NCBI RefSeq assembly: GCF_011045125.1
Contig: NZ_JAAKZF010000003.1
Span: 186,001 to 250,000 of the forward strand
DNA from: Allomesorhizobium camelthorni
GTDB lineage: Bacteria; Pseudomonadota; Alphaproteobacteria; Rhizobiales; Rhizobiaceae
DNA length: 64,000 bases
Direction of reading: 5' to 3'
Every line of letters begins with the position of its first letter. Positions within the stretch are counted from its first letter, which is position 1. A program made the translations under genes and the position numbers. Of this stretch, positions 55,071 through 63,328 are shown in pieces. The notes below the pieces were generated by a model. That model saw only the letters and a list, made by a program, of their open reading frames with translations. It was not told the origin of the DNA and searched no databases.

Positions 55071-55112
55071 CCACATGTGAACAAAACGGGACCGCGAATG
55101 GCGGCTTGGGCG

Positions 55113-56318
55113 ATGAAGAATGAACTGGTCGACGACGCACGGCCCGCTGGAGGACCAGCCCGAGCAAGGCGACCGACTCTGCCGGGAAATGTAAAGGCGG
55201 TCGTCTGGGCTCGGGCCGCCGGACGCTGCCAGTTCGGTGGATGTAACAAGTTGCTGATCGGTGACCTGGTATCCGGCAATGCAAGGCTGAACACAGCGTA
55301 CATCGCGCACATCGTCTCTGACTCGCCGACGGGTCCCAGAGGCAACGAGATTGATTCCCCCCGACTGACGACGGATCCCAACAATCTGATGCTCATGTGC
55401 GATGCCCACCATCGCGAGATTGATGGGACCACCACGTGGCGGGACTATCCTGTTGAGCGTCTTCAAGCGATGAAACAAGACCATGAACAGCGGATCGCGA
55501 TCGTCACCGCGATCAATCCAGACCGTGCCTGCCACGTCATTCGCTTTGCCGCAGGCATTGGCAGGAATGAGTCGCCTGTTGCCGCCGACCACATCAAGAC
55601 GGCGCTGCTGCCCGAGCGGTATCCCGCTGACGGGGGCTGGATCGACCTTGACGTGCCAGACCTCGGCGTTCCCGACCATGATCCCAATTATTGGCAATTT
55701 CACCGGAAACTGCTTGGACAAAAATTCGCCGAAAAGGTCCGGGGTCGTCTTGAGCGGGGAGACATCAGAAGGCTGGCAGTGTTCGGCCTGGCTCCGATTC
55801 CGCTGCTTGTCGAGCTTGGACGACTGATCTCCGACATCTCGGATGCCGAGGTGCGCCAGCTTCTTCGCGAACCCAAAGGATGGTCTTGGGACAGCAGTCC
55901 AGGTCGGCTCGCTCTCGATGATGGCATTCCGCAGCGTTCTCGAAAGGCGGTGGCGCTCAAGCTGGAACTCAGCGGCTAGATAGACGACAGCCGCGTCGTC
56001 TCCGTCCTCGGCGATGATGTCTCGGTCTGGTCACTAACTGCAGCTGGCGCGCACAATGACATCATGCGCTCCCCGGATGACCTTCGCCTTTGGCGGCAAC
56101 GCCTCCGCGGGGCTCTCGAGGCGATCAAGGACCACCACGGCCACGCCGAGATTGTCCATGTATTCCCTGCGATTCCGGTATCAGCCGCTGTGGAGGTCGG
56201 GCGGGTTTGGATGCCGAAGGCGCACCTTCCGATGCGCATTTACGACCAGAATAGGATCAAGGGGGGATTCCTTGCGGCCTTGGATATCAACCACGAAATA
56301 GGAGAATCCAGCCGATGA
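55113..56318 (+). pseudogene. cap5: CBASS effector Cap5 (HNH-SAVED nuclease) with internal in-frame TAG
   Basis: The N-terminal half has NVKAVVWARAAGRCQFGGCN, IAHIVSDSPTGPRG and NLMLMCDAHHREID, the HNH (beta-beta-alpha metal) domain of Cap5, which degrades DNA when its SAVED domain binds a cyclic nucleotide. The SAVED half starts near ISDAEVRQLLREPKGWSW and continues after the TAG at 55977-55979 in the same frame: DDSRVVSVLGDDVSVW, IVHVFPAIPVSAAVEVGRVW and PMRIYDQN, up to a TGA at 56316-56318. 112 codons are open after the TAG. The start is uncertain (ATG 55098 or 55113). The stop overlaps the CD-NTase start by four bases. As assembled it makes a truncated SAVED. Confidence 0.85.
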
Positions 56319-57559
56319 ACTACCCCGATCCGTTCCTCCGCGAAATCGCCAGCTACACCCCGCTCGACGTGCTTCTCGCTGGAATCGCGGTGCGTATCCA
56401 ACCTACGCCGACCGATCACAAGCTGGCCGAGAGCCACTACCATGCCATTCACGAGTGGCTGGACCGTGATGGAAGCCCGCTGAAGGGCCGAGTGGAGCTG
56501 TTCTATGCCCAAGGCGGATTTTCCATCGGTTCCACGACAGCTAGACACGCCGAGAATGCTGACTTCGACATCGACGCAATGGCTCAGCTTGCGGTCCATC
56601 CGGGCAGCGACCCTGAGGATGTGCTTTCGCTTCTTCACAACGCGATCAAGGGTGAGCCCGGCACCCGTTACTGGGACAAGACGGACCGAAAGACGCGCTG
56701 CGTGACGGTGCTCTACGATGGCATGCACCTGGACGTGACGCCCGCCGTCCGCACGTCGGGAACTATCGAACGCATTAGCCACATCTATCATTCAAAAAAG
56801 CGTCAGTCGGGGTACGAGAAGGACAGGCTGCTGGCCAACCCCTTCGGCTTCGCCGAGTGGTTCAACTCTATGACCCCACCGGAAGGAGCTTTCGGTCGCT
56901 TCTTCGAGAACCAGTCCCTTGACTACGAGCGCATGCTGAAGGCCCGGGGACAGGCCGACGCTGAACCTGTGCCAGATCAGGCCCCTGCCTACCGAAAGTC
57001 GCGTGCTGTAATCGCGCTCCAGCTGATCAAGCGCTGGCGGAACCTTGCCTACGACGCCAGGCATTCCGCCTTGCGTCTTCCGCCATCTGTCTTGCTCGCG
57101 TATTCGGTCGCTTCAAATGCGAACTGCACATCCACACTGTCCGAGGAGCTGCAGCACCAGGTCGCATGCCTCACCATGGCCTTGGAGACCGCGGATCGCG
57201 CCGGGCGTACTTACCGCGCCTGGAACCCCCGCTGCGACGACGACGAGCTGACTGACCGTTGGCCAGAAAACCTTTCGACGCAGCGGGTCTTCATCGACGA
57301 GCTGCGCGACCTGGCGGTGGACCTTGAGCGTCTCCAGCGGGGGTTGCCACTGTCCGAAATCCGGAAGACGCTTGAGCGGCTCTTCGGAGAGAGGCCTGCT
57401 CAGGACACCGTGCGCAAATTCATGGACAGGCATGTGGCCGACAACGACAGCAACATGGCCGTCCATATCATTTCCACAGGTAGCGTACCTGCGCTTGGTT
57501 CGCTCGCCGTACCAGCTTACGCCCGCGCCACTCCCAAGAGCAGCCCGTTCGGCGACTGA
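56315..57559 (+). CDS. CBASS CD-NTase (cyclic oligonucleotide synthase)
   Basis: 414 residues. It makes a cyclic di- or oligonucleotide second messenger on phage infection. The catalytic GS motif is GGFSIGSTTARH near 67-78, the acidic pair DFDID near 83-87, and the third acid HLD near 138-140, as in CD-NTases. The start ATG overlaps the Cap5 stop (ATGA) and has AGGAG upstream. The clade and product cannot be assigned without comparison. In type II systems the C-terminus is conjugated by Cap2; here it ends PKSSPFGD. The E2 gene follows after five bases. Confidence 0.88.
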   Translation: MNYPDPFLREIASYTPLDVLLAGIAVRIQPTPTDHKLAESHYHAIHEWLDRDGSPLKGRVELFYAQGGFSIGSTTARHAENADFDIDAMAQLAVHPGSDPEDVLSLLHNAIKGEPGTRYWDKTDRKTRCVTVLYDGMHLDVTPAVRTSGTIERISHIYHSKKRQSGYEKDRLLANPFGFAEWFNSMTPPEGAFGRFFENQSLDYERMLKARGQADAEPVPDQAPAYRKSRAVIALQLIKRWRNLAYDARHSALRLPPSVLLAYSVASNANCTSTLSEELQHQVACLTMALETADRAGRTYRAWNPRCDDDELTDRWPENLSTQRVFIDELRDLAVDLERLQRGLPLSEIRKTLERLFGERPAQDTVRKFMDRHVADNDSNMAVHIISTGSVPALGSLAVPAYARATPKSSPFGD

Positions 57560-57564
57560 AGAAA

Positions 57565-58173
57565 TTGGCGTCGCTTTCGGTCAAAGAGCAGGACGAACGT
57601 CTGCGGGCAGCGAACCCAAGCTTCCGTATGACCATCGACACGTGGTGGATGGGCGTTTGGGAAGGAAATCTGACGCCGATCTGCCAAGCCTACCGGGTGC
57701 GCATTCGTTACTTCCCATACCGATATTGGGAGCACGTCACGATAGGGCACCCGTACGTGACGGTGAAAGTGATTGATCCCCTCATCGCGCCCGATCCGCG
57801 CGGAACGGGCGAGCGAACGCCGCATGTCTACAGCTTCGGTCATCCGCCAGAGCTTCCGGCACTTTGCAGTTGGGATCCGGCGGAAGACGAATGGAACCCG
57901 GGCGAGTACATAGTCGATAAGATCATCCCATGGACGATCAAATGGCTGCTCTTCTACGAAGACTGGCTCGACACCGGTGTATGGCAGGGACGCGGGCGGC
58001 ATCCTGATCTGCCCCGCTCCCGCGGCTGCGAGCACGCCGTGAAGTCGCAGTCGTGCGGCCCTACTCTGTTCCATTCCTTCGGGACGAGGATCGGCCTACA
58101 TTCATCAGCGGTAGCCCTCGTTTTGGGGGCTTTCGGGTTTCGAACCGACTACTCTTGGCCAATCCTGCCGTAG
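57565..58173 (+). CDS. CBASS E2-like protein (short Cap2)
   Basis: About 202 residues. The block ALCSWDPAEDEWNPG followed by IIPWTIKWLLFYEDWLDTG resembles the stand-alone E2-like proteins of type II-short CBASS, with the catalytic cysteine in LCSW near residue 101. Such E2 proteins conjugate the CD-NTase C-terminus to prime it; no E1 (Cap2 long) or JAB deconjugase is present. The start is TTG at 57565, with a weak ribosome-binding sequence, right after the CD-NTase stop. The C-terminal 50 residues are not E2-like and could be an artefact. Confidence 0.75.
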   Translation: MASLSVKEQDERLRAANPSFRMTIDTWWMGVWEGNLTPICQAYRVRIRYFPYRYWEHVTIGHPYVTVKVIDPLIAPDPRGTGERTPHVYSFGHPPELPALCSWDPAEDEWNPGEYIVDKIIPWTIKWLLFYEDWLDTGVWQGRGRHPDLPRSRGCEHAVKSQSCGPTLFHSFGTRIGLHSSAVALVLGAFGFRTDYSWPILP

Positions 58174-58210
58174 AACTAGCTCCTGAGGCAGTGAGAGTTA
58201 CTGGTCCTCA

Positions 58211-58481
58211 TTAACGATTCGCCTTCGGCGTAAGCGGCACTGGCTTCGCCTGGTCCGCGGCCGCATCAAACGCGTGCATTCTTCTCAGCGCTTCCGCAAG
58301 GGGCATCGGTTCCCCGCTGCGGCATTGGCGGCGGCTTCCAGCCTTTGAGCACGCGCTTCGAAAACGGCCTCCTCCTGCGGCGCAACGCTCGCCAGCTGCT
58401 TCCATTTCCTGCCGATTCCGACTTCGTTTATTCATCCTGTGACGGTTCCGTTCGGACGGGCACGCTGTCAGATGAACATGG
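58211..58481 (-). other. Gap with a possible frameshifted small gene
   Basis: On the minus strand one frame reads VFEARAQRLEAAANAAAG and the next GEPMPLAEALRRMHAFDAAAD to a stop at 58211. Both look coding-like, so a single frameshift in an unknown small gene is possible. Weakly supported; otherwise non-coding. Confidence 0.25.
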
Positions 58482-58694
58482 TCAAGTTTCCCTGACGGGA
58501 TATCCCTTGGCTTTGAACTCCTCGTTCAGGAACCTGCCCTTCGAAGAAGTGTCTCGGAACCGCTCCCAAACTTCTTGGGTAACCTCGGAATAGATGTAAT
58601 GGCGGCCAGTCTTGAAGATCACATGCGCTTCCCCTTCGTATTCGTCGTACCCGATCTGATCGACAGTCGACGAGTCGACGTAAATTAGGTCCAT
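58482..58694 (-). CDS. KTSC-domain protein, third gene of the SIR2-HerA operon
   Basis: 70 residues. The sequence VDSSTVDQIGYDEYEGEAHVIFKTGRHYIYSEVTQEVWERF matches KTSC, a small beta-domain often found alone or next to other proteins. It starts three bases after the HerA stop and is probably translated from the same mRNA. Not a described part of SIR2-HerA systems as far as I know. Confidence 0.8.
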   Translation of the reverse strand: MDLIYVDSSTVDQIGYDEYEGEAHVIFKTGRHYIYSEVTQEVWERFRDTSSKGRFLNEEFKAKGYPVRET

Positions 58695-58697
58695 CGG

Positions 58698-60503
58698 TTA
58701 TTCCTTTACCTGCTGCCGCCAATTCCGCAGAGCTTGCCCATAGAATTGCGCATCTGGTCTAGGATCCGTCTCCCATTGTGTGGAGACCTTCGGCTCCGCG
58801 CCTCCTTCGGGTGACTGCGTCAGGCGCACGCGGACGCGCGAGGGAACAAACATCGCCTCGCCTACGAACAGGCCTTCACCGGTTCTGAGCGAGGGCAACA
58901 GGTCTACCAGTCCGCCAAGGTCGTCCGGAAAAGCGGCTGCGACGCGACTCCTGTCTCCCGGGTTGGTGGTGCGCAGCGCGATCATTGTTCCACACTGACT
59001 TAGAACCGTGACGTCGATTTCGCTGGGACGTTGTGTAACTACCGTTAGCCCGACTCCGTACTTACGGCCCTCTTTGGCAACCCGAGTGAGAATGCGATGG
59101 CAGCTGCTGTCACCACCTTCAGGTAGGAAGCGATGCGCCTCGTCGACAATGATCAGCAGAGGCTGCGCCTTGCCGGAGATTTCCAGTGAGCCCGCCCAAA
59201 AGAGGGTGTCATAGACGATCCTCAGGAGCAGTCCAACCACGTCGCTTGCGACGTCCGACGGCAGCTCCGAGACGTCAAGAATCGTGATCGGCTTGTCATG
59301 TCCAACCCAAGACGCGACCAAGCCATCGATGTCAGCGTCTACGTTTCCGGCAACATCTGGCGCGTACCCACCTTTCGGCTCGAACAGAAAGGCATAGCGC
59401 GCATCAGTGAGGCGACTGCGGGCAAGTTCCAGCTGCTTCGAAATTCCGCGAGGGGACGGGTTTTTGAATGGCTCCTTCGCACCTGGTGCATGGATGGGGT
59501 AGACGTTCGAAATTAGCGCCTGCGGATCACCGGCCTGTTCAACCTGAGTCGGGACCCGTTGGCCGCCTACGGTACGGAAGGTGCGACGCTCAAAATCGTC
59601 GAGGTCGAACCACAATTGTCGCATGCTGAAAGGCACAGGACTGTCCGCCGTGACAGCCGCCGCCTGAGGCGGGTTTTCAAGATGGACGGCTGCCGCCCGC
59701 TTCATGTCTTGGACCATGTCACGGATAGCCGCTTCATTCGTTGGAGACATGCCACCGAAGGTGATCGACAACAGCTCGTCGAAGGGAAGCGCCCAGAAAG
59801 GCACCACAAGCGGCTGCTCGCCTTCACCGGGGGTAACGCGGAATACGGTCGAGCGCCCGGATGCCACCCCCGCATACTCGCCATGGGGGTCGATGACCAA
59901 GACACGGGCAGAGGGATACTCCGCCGACGCGAGCGCCTCCAGGATCACAGAGACCAGGTTCGACTTCCCCGCTCCCGTAGAGCCGACGATCGCACAATGG
60001 CGGCTAACAAAGCGATCCAGGTCGAGTGATGCCGGGATTCCGCTCGTGGACGCTACGTTCCCGACTGTCAGCCCGCCTGCAAACGGTGCCCGGCCGTAAA
60101 TGATCGAGAGATCCCCGCTAGTTACGAAATGAACTTCGTCGCCCACCGTCGGATACTGGCCGACGCCGCGCTCGAAACGTCCGCCGGTCGACTCGCCGAA
60201 CAGGACGATCGTCATCCACCGATAACCCGCAAGTCCTTCGTCCTTCGCAGGATCCCTTTCAAGGACAGCGAGTTCAGCAGCTGTCGAAGGCGGCACGGCG
60301 TCCGCGCCCACTTGGGAGCACACCGCGTAAAGCTGGGTATAACCGACCGGAACCCTGAAAAATCCACCAATCTGGCCCACGCGATATGACTCGCCTTCGA
60401 CCAAGACGAGTGTAGTGGGCAAATCACGCCGGAGCCGAACCCTCACCACGCCACCTGCGACGGACGCGACTTGGCCAACGTAAGTTGGGTCTGAGCTGGC
60501 CAT
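58698..60503 (-). CDS. HerA-like ATPase, SIR2-HerA defence system
   Basis: 601 residues. It has an N-terminal HAS-barrel (about 1-130, VGQVASVAGGVVRVRL) and a RecA-type ATPase with Walker A GSTGAGKSNL at 174-183, Walker B LLIIVDEAHRFLPEGGD and ALRTTNPGDR for the arginine finger or sensor region. In SIR2-HerA systems this hexameric ATPase pairs with SIR2 and together they cause NAD+ depletion or DNA cleavage on phage infection. It begins one base after the SIR2 stop. Confidence 0.9.
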   Translation of the reverse strand: MASSDPTYVGQVASVAGGVVRVRLRRDLPTTLVLVEGESYRVGQIGGFFRVPVGYTQLYAVCSQVGADAVPPSTAAELAVLERDPAKDEGLAGYRWMTIVLFGESTGGRFERGVGQYPTVGDEVHFVTSGDLSIIYGRAPFAGGLTVGNVASTSGIPASLDLDRFVSRHCAIVGSTGAGKSNLVSVILEALASAEYPSARVLVIDPHGEYAGVASGRSTVFRVTPGEGEQPLVVPFWALPFDELLSITFGGMSPTNEAAIRDMVQDMKRAAAVHLENPPQAAAVTADSPVPFSMRQLWFDLDDFERRTFRTVGGQRVPTQVEQAGDPQALISNVYPIHAPGAKEPFKNPSPRGISKQLELARSRLTDARYAFLFEPKGGYAPDVAGNVDADIDGLVASWVGHDKPITILDVSELPSDVASDVVGLLLRIVYDTLFWAGSLEISGKAQPLLIIVDEAHRFLPEGGDSSCHRILTRVAKEGRKYGVGLTVVTQRPSEIDVTVLSQCGTMIALRTTNPGDRSRVAAAFPDDLGGLVDLLPSLRTGEGLFVGEAMFVPSRVRVRLTQSPEGGAEPKVSTQWETDPRPDAQFYGQALRNWRQQVKE

Positions 60504-60504
60504 G

Positions 60505-61767
60505 TTATGCCGGTCTGGTCAGTGCGCCGAGAAACACGGCGAAGCGAGCGAAGTCGCCGAGCAGGAGCGTTCCGGACCCGCTTGGCTGTTCTCCTTCTTC
60601 AGTGGAGTCCAGTTGGAAAGCCTGTTCGATCTGAGGCGCACTCCGAACCTCCTGCAGCCGCCACTTGCCCGGGCTTCCGCCAATATGCGCGACACGGGGA
60701 CCCAAGGCCATGAGGTTCAAGAAGCGAGCAGCCCGCTGCACGAGCACCGAATCCTCTTCAGGGTCAGAATATTGCAGCGCGATGACGTGGGGGCGGCGCT
60801 TTGCCTCAAGCGCGTCAAAGATGATCGCGTTGATGTGCTCGTCAGAGAAGCTGTAGCCACACACGAACAGGATTGCATCATCGCGCTCCAGGACACGGGT
60901 GAGCCGGTCGAGCAACGCGGAATACGGCTGCTTCCGAGATTCATCGTACTTGTGGTGCGACGGGAGGATCATCTCCCCCTCGTTGTGCGGATCTGTGCGC
61001 ACTACCCGTTGGCGGCCCCTTACGGTGTCCAGCCGCCAGTTGATAGAACCGTGGATTTTCCAAAGCCTGGTCCAGGCTGGACCCGGCGCACTTTCCGGGC
61101 GCGTCAGGCTGTCGTGAGAAAAGAAAGGTCGGTTGCAGCCCACGAAACCGTCGAAAGCAGGAACACGTTCTGCCTCGAGCGCAGTTTCAATCAATACGTC
61201 GTAATTCGTGGTGAAAATTTCGACGGGGTGCGCGCGCGGCATACGCGCGATCCAGCGCACAAATTCCTCATGCGGCAGCTTTTCAGGGAAGCTTGAGGGA
61301 TCCGGATTCACCTGGGCCGCAATCGTGCTCCGGATCGTCTTTTCAAGTTGGGCGAGGTCAGCGGCTGTCAGCCCGGAGAGCGTGTCGCCGGCTCCGATAG
61401 CGTACAGTTTCCGTCGGACGCAGGACAGGATGTCCTCGATGTTTGACGGCCGATCTTTTGGCCGGATCTCAACTTCGATGGCATCGTAGGCGGCTCCGAA
61501 CCGCGGATCTGCGCCCTCGGGATCCAGCTTTCGGATCTCTTTCACGCAAATGTTCGTCAATTCGGCAACATTTGGAATCAACGACCGCGTCTTGGGGATT
61601 GTCTCTTGGCCGGTCTGCTCCGGCTGAGTGCCCAAGTCTTCGACAACGACCGGAATGCGCACTGCGCAAGAGCTTCCCGCGCCAAACAGAAACGCGACAT
61701 TCGCGTCTGGCTGCGTCAGATGATTGCGCAGCGTTTCCAGCACTTTCCAAGGATCATGTGTCGCCAT
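60505..61767 (-). CDS. SIR2-family protein of a SIR2-HerA defence operon
   Basis: 420 residues. The SIR2 fold signatures are FLFGAGSSCAVRIP near 26-39, FTTNYDVLIETALE near 188-201 and KIHGSINW near 244-251, where NYD and H are NAD-binding and catalytic. FVCGYSFSDEHINAIIFDAL near 305-325 is also typical. Long SIR2 proteins of this type degrade NAD+. ATG at 61767. HerA follows after one base and KTSC after that. Confidence 0.9.
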   Translation of the reverse strand: MATHDPWKVLETLRNHLTQPDANVAFLFGAGSSCAVRIPVVVEDLGTQPEQTGQETIPKTRSLIPNVAELTNICVKEIRKLDPEGADPRFGAAYDAIEVEIRPKDRPSNIEDILSCVRRKLYAIGAGDTLSGLTAADLAQLEKTIRSTIAAQVNPDPSSFPEKLPHEEFVRWIARMPRAHPVEIFTTNYDVLIETALEAERVPAFDGFVGCNRPFFSHDSLTRPESAPGPAWTRLWKIHGSINWRLDTVRGRQRVVRTDPHNEGEMILPSHHKYDESRKQPYSALLDRLTRVLERDDAILFVCGYSFSDEHINAIIFDALEAKRRPHVIALQYSDPEEDSVLVQRAARFLNLMALGPRVAHIGGSPGKWRLQEVRSAPQIEQAFQLDSTEEGEQPSGSGTLLLGDFARFAVFLGALTRPA

Positions 61768-61899
61768 TGGCCACCCAATTTACGCAGAGAGGCAACCGAC
61801 TCTCTCCGCAACTAAAAGTATATCACGGAAAACAACCGCGCTGTGCGACTACGTTGAGCAACTCCCAGAGCGCAAGTGCAGATCAACACGTATCCAGAC

Positions 61900-63060
61900 C
61901 TAGCGACAACAGACCTTGCGAACATAGGTGTTGCCGTAGGTCATGAAAGCATCGTCCGGTATTGAGCCCTTCTCCTTCAGCGTCTTCACCAGGTTGGCGG
62001 CCACATCTTCGTTGAAGGTGTCTTCCAACGTAATTGCGAACCAACCATTGGTGGCTAGATGGGCCGCAAGCGGGATCGGCGCGGAGCGCACGTAAGACTC
62101 CGCCTCGGGCAAATTGTCGAAACTCTTAATCTGGATATGGCGCTGGCCGAAGGGGCCACTATCGTACTGGTCAACGAAAACCCAGGTGTGGTGCATGTAG
62201 CCGATCTGGTCGCTCGACCGAACACGGTACCAGCGATCGGCGCTGTCGAGAATGGCGACCGGGCTTCCGTTCCGGAGATTCACCACATTGGCCGCCTTTC
62301 CATCCGGCAAGGCCTTCACCGGGGCCGCGCCTTTGGGGTGCCTGATACGGCCGGAGCGAGCCTCGGGGATCGACAGCGGCGACCCACTCTGAATGGAAGG
62401 CGAAGGCAGAGCCGCGATGTTGGGCTGTGGCGTGGCGGAAGGGGCTGGCGTTGGCAGGGGAACCTGCGGCTGGCCGACATCCACTTGGTTTGTGACCCGG
62501 TACTGCTTCATCTCGCTGTTCGAGAGGTAGCGCATGTCGTCACTGTCATATTGCAGCGAAAGCTGAAGCAAGGCGGGATCAACGCCCATTTCGATCATAT
62601 ACGTCATCACATCGGCCGTGAGCTGTTGGACAGCAGAAACGGCCGTCTGGGTATCGATCGCGTGGCTCCCGCTAAAGGAGGATTTGTGGACGCCAATCGC
62701 GCCCGGCTCTGACCAGCGAATAACTCCGCCAAGGAAAGCCAAGGCGCAAGCCGAAGCGCAATTCGGTCCTTTAGGTTGTAGCGTATTGAGCCTGTATGAG
62801 CGGATGAGCCGACCCAGCTCCATTGCCTTCATGACATTTCCGCCGGGCGAATTGAACCCAACCACCGAAGGATTGTGCGACCTCACCACGGATGCGAACT
62901 CATCGAGATTGTCGTCGTAGGAAAACTCGCCGAGAACCATCACGTAGCGGAGACCGTCAGGCGTCTGCTCGGGTTGATAGCTCAATCCGGCATGGGCAGT
63001 CGCAGTGACGACAATCCATGCGGCCAATGCAACCAACAGCGCCAAAGATTGCCGAACCAT
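61900..63060 (-). CDS. Exported ClpP-like (COG3904-type) protein with SH3 domain
   Basis: 386 residues. A signal peptide (LALLVALAAWIVVTATAHA) precedes a ClpP/crotonase-fold domain: VVGFNSPGGNVMKAMELG (oxyanion loop), GPNCASACALAFLGGVIR with the probable active serine, and GAIGVHKSSF. A proline-rich linker leads to a SH3-like domain (NVVNLRNGSPVAILDSADRWYRVRS) and a C-terminal region. GGGGGTGAGGG before the ATG at 63060 fixes the start. Role unknown; it sits at the right edge of the defence island. Confidence 0.78.
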   Translation of the reverse strand: MVRQSLALLVALAAWIVVTATAHAGLSYQPEQTPDGLRYVMVLGEFSYDDNLDEFASVVRSHNPSVVGFNSPGGNVMKAMELGRLIRSYRLNTLQPKGPNCASACALAFLGGVIRWSEPGAIGVHKSSFSGSHAIDTQTAVSAVQQLTADVMTYMIEMGVDPALLQLSLQYDSDDMRYLSNSEMKQYRVTNQVDVGQPQVPLPTPAPSATPQPNIAALPSPSIQSGSPLSIPEARSGRIRHPKGAAPVKALPDGKAANVVNLRNGSPVAILDSADRWYRVRSSDQIGYMHHTWVFVDQYDSGPFGQRHIQIKSFDNLPEAESYVRSAPIPLAAHLATNGWFAITLEDTFNEDVAANLVKTLKEKGSIPDDAFMTYGNTYVRKVCCR

Positions 63061-63328
63061 CACCCTCACCCCCGGCCAGAATTTAACGCCCTCGATTGCT
63101 GCTGTCGAATCATGCCGCGAAATATCGTGACAGGACACTTAAGGCAGGCGCGATAGTTTAATAGACGGGCAGCAGCTCCGCTGGTCTTGGCACCGTCGGA
63201 CTTTGTACCAACTGCCCAAGCTACATTTCCGATGGTTGAACATAGGGAGTTCACTTGGGGTAGACCCGCCGCTTAATAGAACGCCAACGGACTGCCGGTA
63301 AGCGTTGATCCAACAAAGGACGTACCGC
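63061..63328. other. Non-coding gap
   Basis: No gene, repeat or clear regulatory element recognised; it separates the two divergent genes. Confidence 0.5.

Noticed and set aside
55059-55112. GTG at 55059 as Cap5 start
   Set aside because: It lies inside a perfect stem-loop and adds non-family residues; ATG at 55098 or 55113 is more plausible.
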